From: Anaerolineales bacterium
Lineage (GTDB): Bacteria; Chloroflexota; Anaerolineae; Anaerolineales; Villigracilaceae
Direction of reading: 5' to 3'
DNA length: 10,485 bases
Assembly: GCA_025938055.1 (NCBI GenBank)
Contig: JAICQC010000133.1
Location: forward strand, 1 to 10,485
The notes under the pieces were generated by a model. That model searched no databases and was not told the DNA's origin. It saw only the letters and a list, made by a program, of their open reading frames with translations. Within the stretch, counting starts at the first letter, position 1. Every line of letters begins with the position of its first letter. Positions 4,593-10,485 of this stretch are shown piece after piece. The translations under genes and the position numbers were made by a program.

Positions 4593-7286
4593 TTATGCAC
4601 ATGCCCGCTCAAATGTATGTGTTCCAGAGCCAATATCGTCCAACACAACGTAATTACCATCGACCACTCCGGTTTTCTCCACATCATCGATACACATGGT
4701 TGCATCTAATCGGTACAGTTTCGGCAGGCAGACGCGGGCATGCACGTTAACCGGCAGATCGAGTGTTAACCGAAATTGGGCCGCTCCCCTCTGCCAGCTC
4801 ACCCGGACGTCGCCGCGCTCGGTGGGCAAGCGACCGCTGACGCTGGCCAGCTTTGACCCAAAGTCTAATGGCTTGATCTGGACCTTCTCGGCCTGCGGCG
4901 CCAGCAGTTTAACGCCGAGCATATATTGCTGGAGGCCGCACAAGCCGACGGCGCCCCAGCCATGAGATTGGCTCAGAACACCGCCCTTCCCCGCGTCCCA
5001 ACTTTCCCAGGTACAGGTTGCACCCTGCGCAAGATTTCTGGCCCAGCCATCCCACTCCGGGTTCGTGTACAGGTCGAGCAGGTGTTCTCCTTGATCAGCT
5101 TCACCCAGCGCCCGGATCAACCAATAGACCATTAACATCCCTACACTCATTTGGCGCTCTTTGACTGTCGCCAGGACGCCCGCCTGCTTTTCTGGCGGCA
5201 CCAACCCCAATGCCAATGGGAACATATTGGCGTGCTGCGAGATATGGGAGCTCTGTTTCCCGTCGGCGTACAGGCCATCCACGTAGAGTCCATTTGCGTT
5301 GACCAGTTTCGCATTGATCGATGTCTTGATCTCCTCTGCTAGAGCCTGATAAGCATCTCGATCCGCAGCATTGTCCAATTCGGCGGCAATGTTAGAGAGA
5401 CACACGTAATCCAAATAAGCATAAGCGTTGATCACCGTGCGGGACTCGGTCGCCATGCCGTAACCAAAGCGCATGGAGGGCGGCCAGTCTACGATGCCAT
5501 ATTGATAAGCGCCCGATCCGCCGGTCAAGTTGTGGATCAGACCGGTCTCGGGCTGCTGATGCCGGCGCACATACTCGGCGATGCTTCTGAGCCTGGGGTA
5601 ATTCTGGCGCAAAAAATCCAGATCTCCGGTCTGCAGGTAGTATTGCCACACCCACCATAGGTAAGCCTGCGTGAAATCGGGGATATCGCGCGCGCCATCG
5701 CCATTGGGATAGACGGCGTTCATCCGTCCTTGATCCGCCGGCGACGACCAGTAGTGATCCATCGATTGCAGGAATTCGACTAACGCCTTTCGCGTGGACA
5801 ACCGTTCCCCATAGCCCGACATGGCTACCAGGCTCTCGTTCAGACTATCGACCAGAAAGCCACCCTTTTCGCGCGTCGGTGTGTCGATGAACGCTTCCTG
5901 GGCGCAGGGCTTCAGCGAATATTTCAAAAAATCCCAGACGCGGTTCAAGACCGGGTCGGATGACGTGAACGCCGAGCGATCATCGTCGAGTCCTAAATGC
6001 CTCTCGATAAAAACAAAGTTCTCCGTCGTGATGGGCAGCGGGGAATGCTCCACCTGAAAGTAGCGCATCCCCATGTACTCCAACGGCAAAAAAGTAAACT
6101 CGCCGCCATTCAAGACGGCCCCATAAGACAGATCGGTGTTCTGGCAGGTACGCGCCTCAACCATGCCATCCCCACCCAGGGTATAGCCGCCTCGCATCTC
6201 CACCAGGGCGCCCGGCGTCCCCCCGGAAAAGAGAATCTGCGGCCGGCCGGCATAAACTTTACCCAGGTCAATTACATACGTGCCGCGCCCTTGAGTCGTG
6301 ATAGAGAAAGGCGCGACGGGACGTTCGATAATGCGGGTCAAATCCGGGGTGAGGGTGCCGAGCCAGGGCGAGGTTGGATGCGGCCCAATTTCCACAGCGG
6401 AATCCCAGGCTGAATCATCGTAGTTCGGCGCATTCCAATCGGAGGCCAACCGGGCGGCGTCGAGGACCTCGATGTAGCCTACCCCCTCGTCGTTGCGCGC
6501 CGGCGTCTCGGGCAGCCAGCCTTCGGCGCGGCGCTGCTTCCAATTGCCATTTGTTCCCACCAGTGTACGCCCGCCATCTGCATACTCGATGACGGCCTTC
6601 AGGATCAGCCCGCGCGCACTTTCGGGGCGCCCCTGCCCGGCGCCAAACCAGTGCGTAAGAACAGCAAATATATTTTTTTGTTTGGGGCGCAAATAAGTCG
6701 TGATGTTGTAGGCGTTATAGTATTGGTATTCAGGATAATGATAAGAGGGGCCTTGCCCTACCAATTGACCATTCAGATAAAGCACATACTTGTGGACGGC
6801 GCTGATGAAAAGAGTCGCGCGGTTGATGGGTTGATCCAACAAGCCAACGGTTTGACGGTAGTATGTGTAATCGTCAGGCTCGCTGATCTCGCGTCGGATC
6901 CACTGTGCGCCAGCCCAGTCTTCATTGGAGAGCAAACCGGTCACAAAATTAGCGGGATCCGAATACGAGCTGACGTTCCCAAACTTGTCCCAAACACGCA
7001 CCTTCCAGAAATATGGAGTGTTGCTTCCGAGAGGTCGCCCGCCGTAAGGCACATGGCTTTGACGCCGGCCGGGGACAATATCGCTCTCCCACATGTCGCC
7101 GAGATCAGCCTGGAGCGCGGCAGCTGAGGCGGCCACCAGCAGTTGATAACCGGCCTGGATCTGGTCCGGAGCCGGATGATCGAGGTGCCAGCCAAAATAT
7201 GGACTGTCCGGCGTCCCCACCGGATTTACGGCATCGTTGACCCGCAGGTTGTTGGGAGCATGAGGAAGCAGAGAAGTTGCCTTCAT
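4593..7286 (-). CDS. Alpha-L-rhamnosidase, glycoside hydrolase family 78
   Basis: A complete 897-residue enzyme with the multi-domain plan of bacterial GH78: a fibronectin-like N-terminal domain (about 10-120), a rhamnosidase N-type beta-sandwich (about 125-320), a concanavalin-like domain (about 325-420), the (alpha/alpha)6 catalytic barrel (about 430-790) and a C-terminal beta domain. In the barrel DTPTREKGGFLVD (468-480) keeps the acidic triad spacing of GH78 (Asp468, Glu473, Asp480), although the usual DCPQR...LGW wording is altered. TWESWD carries the candidate base Glu761, and His775 lies in SQSHGW. It would cleave terminal alpha-L-rhamnose from oligosaccharides. No signal peptide, so cytoplasmic. 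The ATG at 7286 is chosen because family similarity begins right after it; an in-frame GTG at 7316 would add ten residues, and neither has a good ribosome site. It is the last gene of the minus-strand series, 63 bases after the oxidoreductase stop. Confidence 0.93.
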   Translation of the reverse strand: MKATSLLPHAPNNLRVNDAVNPVGTPDSPYFGWHLDHPAPDQIQAGYQLLVAASAAALQADLGDMWESDIVPGRRQSHVPYGGRPLGSNTPYFWKVRVWDKFGNVSSYSDPANFVTGLLSNEDWAGAQWIRREISEPDDYTYYRQTVGLLDQPINRATLFISAVHKYVLYLNGQLVGQGPSYHYPEYQYYNAYNITTYLRPKQKNIFAVLTHWFGAGQGRPESARGLILKAVIEYADGGRTLVGTNGNWKQRRAEGWLPETPARNDEGVGYIEVLDAARLASDWNAPNYDDSAWDSAVEIGPHPTSPWLGTLTPDLTRIIERPVAPFSITTQGRGTYVIDLGKVYAGRPQILFSGGTPGALVEMRGGYTLGGDGMVEARTCQNTDLSYGAVLNGGEFTFLPLEYMGMRYFQVEHSPLPITTENFVFIERHLGLDDDRSAFTSSDPVLNRVWDFLKYSLKPCAQEAFIDTPTREKGGFLVDSLNESLVAMSGYGERLSTRKALVEFLQSMDHYWSSPADQGRMNAVYPNGDGARDIPDFTQAYLWWVWQYYLQTGDLDFLRQNYPRLRSIAEYVRRHQQPETGLIHNLTGGSGAYQYGIVDWPPSMRFGYGMATESRTVINAYAYLDYVCLSNIAAELDNAADRDAYQALAEEIKTSINAKLVNANGLYVDGLYADGKQSSHISQHANMFPLALGLVPPEKQAGVLATVKERQMSVGMLMVYWLIRALGEADQGEHLLDLYTNPEWDGWARNLAQGATCTWESWDAGKGGVLSQSHGWGAVGLCGLQQYMLGVKLLAPQAEKVQIKPLDFGSKLASVSGRLPTERGDVRVSWQRGAAQFRLTLDLPVNVHARVCLPKLYRLDATMCIDDVEKTGVVDGNYVVLDDIGSGTHTFERACA

Positions 7287-7349
7287 GTCATCTATTTTGG
7301 CTGGTAAGCAGACCACCAGCGCTAACTTTCTCGGAAAGTTTTGTGGGAT
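7287..7349 (-). other. Intercistronic gap with two small inverted repeats
   Basis: The gap between oxidoreductase and rhamnosidase holds a perfect 7+3+7 repeat (AACTTTC 7324-7330, GAAAGTT 7334-7340) and a 6+9+6 repeat (GCTGGT 7300-7305, ACCAGC 7315-7320). Neither is followed by a T-run on the minus strand, so a terminator is unlikely. They might act as mRNA processing or stability hairpins, which could set different expression of the rhamnosidase. Confidence 0.4.
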
Positions 7350-8438
7350 TTATGCCGTAAAGTATTGCGCTTGCTCCGGCTGCCAACCGGCATATAGCGG
7401 ATGCCCGGCCTGGATGGGTAGCTCGACCATCTGACGCGTGCGCGCCGAATGGTAGATAGCTGTGATCAATTCTACGGATGCCCGTGCATCAGCCAGTGTG
7501 ACCGAAAAGGGCTGACCTGATTGCATAGCCTGGTAGTAGCGGTAAAACTGACCTGCATATCCCTCCGGTAATGGCTCAAAGCGCTCCAGGGCAGCAGAGA
7601 TCTGTTCTTCCTTCTCCGGCGTGTCGCCGGTGAACGTCCAATCATCCCCGGTATTCGAGTATGGTTGCTGATTACTTTCCGCGGTCATATTGCTAAAACA
7701 AAAACGTTGCCGGCTGATTTGATGCACAGAGCCAGTTGTCACCGAGAGAGATGTCAGTGACCCATCCGCCATTTGCAGCGAAACCGAGACCGTGTCTTCG
7801 GTCTCGATTGGGTTGACCAGGGTAGCGATGTGGGCTCCCACGCTTTTCGCCGGTCCCAGGATGTAGTAAACGACATCGTGCGCATGGACGCTGAGCGTGA
7901 CCAGTGCTCCACCCAGTTCCGTCTGCCATTTGCCACGCCATGGGATTGCGTAATAATCCGGTCCGCGCCGCCAGGCGGTCTCGCTCGTGGTCAGATACGC
8001 GCGGCCCGTCAGACCCTGATCTCGCAGCCACTTGAGCTTCTGCAAACCATGCCCAAAGCGATATTGAAAAATAGGCATGACTCTTTTTCGCGACTGGGTT
8101 TCGGCGGCGATGAGCTCGTCGACTTGTTGGAGCGATCCGGCGATGGGTTTCTCACAAATGACATACTTGCCAGCCTCCAAAACATCCAGCGTTTGTCGAT
8201 AATGGAGATAGGATGGAGTGCAAAGATCGATCACGTCGACGTCTGCCATGCAATACAACTCGTCAATGGCTGTGGTCACATGAGGAATGTGGAACGTCTC
8301 AGCTATATCATGAGCCCGCGCCACGTCGATATCGCATATTGCGTACAGCTCAAACAGATCGGGCAGACTATTAAAAGCCGCGCTGTGAGCCCGGCCTTGC
8401 CCACCGCCTACAACCGCTATCTTGAGCTTTTCGGTCAT
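7350..8438 (-). CDS. Gfo/Idh/MocA-family NAD(P)-dependent oxidoreductase (first type, canonical motifs)
   Basis: A 362-residue sugar dehydrogenase-like protein. The N-terminal Rossmann fold shows KIAVVGGGQGRAH (glycine motif 11-16) and acidic Asp36 after the second strand, which favours NAD over NADP. CTPSYLH (73-79) and CEKPI (EKP at 96-98) are the standard family marks. The C-terminal alpha/beta domain has GGALVTLSVHAHD with the His-x-x-Asp pair 185/188, matching the catalytic His position. Family enzymes oxidise or reduce hydroxyls of sugars, inositols or sugar derivatives; the substrate cannot be read from the sequence. The ATG at 8438 overlaps the preceding stop in an ATGA, so the two oxidoreductases are translationally coupled. 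A longer in-frame reading upstream (to 8591) is just overlap with the neighbour and lacks family similarity. It is probably cytoplasmic and acts on a sugar freed by the glycosidases. Confidence 0.92.
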   Translation of the reverse strand: MTEKLKIAVVGGGQGRAHSAAFNSLPDLFELYAICDIDVARAHDIAETFHIPHVTTAIDELYCMADVDVIDLCTPSYLHYRQTLDVLEAGKYVICEKPIAGSLQQVDELIAAETQSRKRVMPIFQYRFGHGLQKLKWLRDQGLTGRAYLTTSETAWRRGPDYYAIPWRGKWQTELGGALVTLSVHAHDVVYYILGPAKSVGAHIATLVNPIETEDTVSVSLQMADGSLTSLSVTTGSVHQISRQRFCFSNMTAESNQQPYSNTGDDWTFTGDTPEKEEQISAALERFEPLPEGYAGQFYRYYQAMQSGQPFSVTLADARASVELITAIYHSARTRQMVELPIQAGHPLYAGWQPEQAQYFTA

Positions 8439-9466
8439 TGTTGTAAATATCCTAATCGTGTGGCTTGGACTTCCGCCTGTAGCGCCAGCTCGGAAGCCAG
8501 GAAAACGTGCTCCTGCGTTACGGCCGTCTCGGTACGGTTGAGAATATCGGCGATCAACTGGCGTCCATAAGGCAGTTCCAGCCTGCTGCAATCGATATAA
8601 CGCTCGCCTTTGTGATCAACCAGGAAGAGGTGATCCGCGCCGGGCCTCCCGGCGATATCGCAGTACTTACGCACCTCGATAAAGCCTTCTGTGCCCAGGA
8701 TGGTCAAGCGTCCATCCCCCCAGCTGCTCAAACCGTCCGGGGTATACCAATCCACGCGGACATAGCCGGTAGCCCGGTTGCTGCGCAGGATCATTTCGCC
8801 GAAGTCTTCCAGTTCCTCGTATTCCGGATATTTGTAGTTGGCGACCTGCGCGGCCACCACTTCCGCCTGTGTCGAGCCGGTGAAGAAAAGAAACTGGTCT
8901 GCCTGATGGGAGGCAATGTCCGTGAGAATGCCCCCGTACTGGGTTTTCCGGAAGAACCACTCGGTGCGGCTGGGAAGATTGATGCGATGAGGTCCCAGGC
9001 CAACGGTCTGAACGACCCGGCCTATCGCGCCCGCCCGCACCAATTCTCCGGCTTTGACCGTCGCGGCGCTTTCGAATCGCTCACTGAAACAGACCGAATA
9101 GATGCGCCCCGTCTCGTGTTGCACCCGGCGAACCTCAGCCAGTTGAGATAGCGAAGTGAAACCGGGCTTATCACTCATATAGTCTTTGCCGTGTTGCATA
9201 ACCTGAATTCCCAGGGGGACGCGCTCACACGGAATTCCGGCGCAAATGACCAGTTGAATCGTCTGGTCTTCTAAAATCTCGCGAGCCTCCCGGACCAGTT
9301 TCGCCTGTGGAAAGGCTTCCCTATACGGCGCAACCAGTTCTGGCTCCGGCGCATAAACGGAAACCAATTCTGCCCCAGCGCGCAACAGCAAGCGCGTCTG
9401 GCCGTAGATGTGGCCGTGGTTGAGGCCGATGGCAGAGAAACGCAGGGGTGGAAGACTCACGGTCAC
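8435..9466 (-). CDS. Gfo/Idh/MocA-like oxidoreductase (divergent second type)
   Basis: A 343-residue protein with the Gfo/Idh/MocA two-domain plan but altered motifs. The glycine loop reads AIGLNHGHIYG (12-22) instead of GxGxxG. The second-strand end is YAPEPE rather than a plain Asp, and the EKP motif is replaced by SDKPG (DKP 99-101). The C-terminal domain has YGGILTDIASHQAD with His187 and Asp190, matching the family's catalytic His-x-x-Asp. It is therefore probably a working dehydrogenase of a divergent subfamily. A GTG at 9466 is taken as the start, ten bases after the permease stop; a second GTG at 9460 is possible, and the nearest AAGGGA is rather far. It shares an ATGA overlap with the next oxidoreductase. 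Pairing of two unlike members suggests consecutive or reciprocal redox steps on one sugar; that is inference. Confidence 0.88.
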   Translation of the reverse strand: MTVSLPPLRFSAIGLNHGHIYGQTRLLLRAGAELVSVYAPEPELVAPYREAFPQAKLVREAREILEDQTIQLVICAGIPCERVPLGIQVMQHGKDYMSDKPGFTSLSQLAEVRRVQHETGRIYSVCFSERFESAATVKAGELVRAGAIGRVVQTVGLGPHRINLPSRTEWFFRKTQYGGILTDIASHQADQFLFFTGSTQAEVVAAQVANYKYPEYEELEDFGEMILRSNRATGYVRVDWYTPDGLSSWGDGRLTILGTEGFIEVRKYCDIAGRPGADHLFLVDHKGERYIDCSRLELPYGRQLIADILNRTETAVTQEHVFLASELALQAEVQATRLGYLQQ

Positions 9467-9476
9467 ACGGTCTGCA

Positions 9477-10358
9477 CTATCCCTTTAGACCGGTGGTGCT
9501 GATCCCTTGAACCAGGTAACGCTGGAAAAAGATGAAGATGGCAAACACCGGAATCAGCGACAGGGTAGCCATGGCAAAGATAGCGCCCCAGTTGGTCACA
9601 GCATTGGGATCCGACATAGCCCGCAACGCCAGGGAAACCGTATACAACTTTGGGTCGCTTAAGTAGATGAGAGGACCCTGGAATTCTTCCCATGTCCAAT
9701 AGAACGAAAAGATGGAGGCAGTGATCAACGCCGGTTTGATCAGCGGCAGGATGATGCGAAAGAATATGCCGATCCGGCTGCATCCGTCGATTTCTGCTGC
9801 CTCGTCCAATTCGCGGGGAATGCCGCGAATGAACTGCATGATCATAAAAATGAAGAATGCCTGGCCACACAGGCGAGGAACCAGAAGTGGCAGGTAGGTA
9901 TTGATCCAATCCAGTTTGTTGAACATGATGTACTGCGGAATCAATTGAACTTGAGAAGGCAGCATCAAGGTCAGGATCATGCACGTAAACCAAAAGCCCC
10001 GGCCCTTGAATGATACGCGAGCAAATCCATACGCAACGAGCGCCGAGGAGAAGACGGAAAAAAGCGTGGCTAAAGTGGCGTAGATCAAGGAATTCTTGAA
10101 AAAGACCCCAAAATTGACACCGCCGAACCCGTTCCAGCCGTCGGCGTAGTTCTCGAATGCCCACTCTTTTGGGATCAAGGATGTGACGTTCGTCCATATC
10201 TCGGACGGGCCTTTTAAAGAACTGGCAAACAACCATAGGAGAGGATAGATCATCACCAGGCAGGCCAGGCTCACCAGAATATGGTAGACCTTGCTACGCA
10301 TCTGCTCTCTTTGCTTCTTGGTGAGTTGATGCTTCGGAATCGATTTAGTGATCTGCAT
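9477..10358 (-). CDS. Carbohydrate ABC transporter permease, CUT1 family (MalG-like)
   Basis: A 293-residue inner-membrane permease of the usual size, with a basic N-terminus and six predicted helices (first about 25-45). The cytoplasmic EAA loop is clear: IPRELDEAAEIDG (EAA 186-188, Gly192) followed by ILPLIKPAL. This is where the ATPase docks. The C-terminus VQGISTTGLKG is typical of MalG/LacG/UgpE-type subunits. A good AAGGTGG ribosome site (10367-10373) with an 8-base spacer sets the ATG at 10358; that site lies inside the end of the preceding permease gene, three bases separating its stop from this ATG. With the MalF-like partner it would form the channel of an oligosaccharide importer. 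Substrate is inferred from the neighbouring rhamnosidase and uronyl hydrolase. No substrate-binding protein or ATPase for it lies in the window. Confidence 0.94.
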   Translation of the reverse strand: MQITKSIPKHQLTKKQREQMRSKVYHILVSLACLVMIYPLLWLFASSLKGPSEIWTNVTSLIPKEWAFENYADGWNGFGGVNFGVFFKNSLIYATLATLFSVFSSALVAYGFARVSFKGRGFWFTCMILTLMLPSQVQLIPQYIMFNKLDWINTYLPLLVPRLCGQAFFIFMIMQFIRGIPRELDEAAEIDGCSRIGIFFRIILPLIKPALITASIFSFYWTWEEFQGPLIYLSDPKLYTVSLALRAMSDPNAVTNWGAIFAMATLSLIPVFAIFIFFQRYLVQGISTTGLKG

Positions 10359-10361
10359 GTG

Positions 10362-10485
10362 CTAATCCACCTTGTCCTCGTAAAATACCCATTGCGAGGA
10401 GAACCTAAAGTTAATGGCTGTGAAGATCGCAATGACCAGCAAGAGGACCCAGGCCATCGCCGAGCTGTACCCCATTTGAAAAACG
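10362..10485 (-). CDS. Carbohydrate ABC transporter permease, CUT1 family (MalF-like), C-terminal end only
   Basis: The right edge cuts this gene, leaving 40 codons and a TAG stop at 10362-10364. The visible residues begin VFQMGYSSAMAW, followed by a hydrophobic last helix and FRFSSQWVFYED. This is the characteristic end of MalF/UgpA/LacF-type permeases (MGYSSAMAWVLF-like helix, then an aromatic W-V-x-Y-E tail). It lies three bases upstream of the MalG-like gene, the standard CUT1 order, and is the pair subunit of that permease. The promoter of the series and probably the solute-binding protein gene lie further right, outside the window. Confidence 0.88.
   Translation of the reverse strand, partial: VFQMGYSSAMAWVLLLVIAIFTAINFRFSSQWVFYEDKVD

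Noticed and set aside
7773..8570. A 265-residue plus-strand reading frame opposite the oxidoreductases
   Set aside because: It is antisense to clearly recognisable family proteins and shows no domain of its own.
8439..8591. Longer N-terminus of the first oxidoreductase up to 8591
   Set aside because: The extension lies wholly inside the neighbouring gene and precedes the Rossmann fold; the ATGA overlap start at 8438 is better.
9463..10236. A 257-residue minus-strand frame inside the permease gene
   Set aside because: It is an alternate frame of the MalG-like gene, with Arg/His-rich composition and no recognisable domain.

Overview
The window looks like chromosomal DNA of moderately high GC from a free-living, carbohydrate-degrading bacterium, most likely of the Chloroflexota (Anaerolineae type). 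That placement is inference from gene content: a Yip1 / LolD-like ATPase / CARDB-protein cassette next to a CUT1 sugar ABC transporter with intracellular glycosidases and Gfo/Idh/MocA oxidoreductases. No rRNA or other phylogenetic marker is present.

Left block (1-2877, all minus strand, read right to left): a five-helix Yip1-family membrane protein, a MacB/LolD-type ABC ATPase one base downstream, and 29 bases later a secreted IPT/TIG + CARDB-type protein that runs off the left edge. This looks like one operon for a MacB/FtsX-like envelope system. Its permease is not in the window and may lie just beyond position 1.

Middle (2878-3489): a 612-base non-coding stretch. It holds two tandem minus-strand rho-independent terminators, immediately behind the 3' half of a tRNA-Pro(CGG) gene (3149-3190). 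The fragment is intact from anticodon loop to discriminator base but has no 5' half. This is the classic footprint of an attachment site left by site-specific integration into a tRNA gene. Three copies of a 10-base motif lie in and next to it. Further right is a perfect TATAAT -10 box, a 30-base palindrome and a strong ribosome binding site serving the next gene.

Right block (3490-10485): a sugar-utilisation locus. A plus-strand GH88/GH105 unsaturated glycuronyl hydrolase converges on a minus-strand series: C-terminus of a MalF-like permease (cut by the right edge), MalG-like permease, two Gfo/Idh/MocA oxidoreductases (4-base ATGA overlap) and a GH78 alpha-L-rhamnosidase. None of the enzymes has a visible signal peptide. 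The simplest model is that an oligosaccharide carrying rhamnose and an unsaturated uronate end (rhamnogalacturonan- or ulvan-like) is imported by the CUT1 transporter and dismantled in the cytoplasm, with the two dehydrogenases processing a released sugar or oxidising glycosides. If the tRNA fragment is a true att remnant, its polarity puts the inserted DNA on this right-hand side, so the sugar locus may be island-borne.
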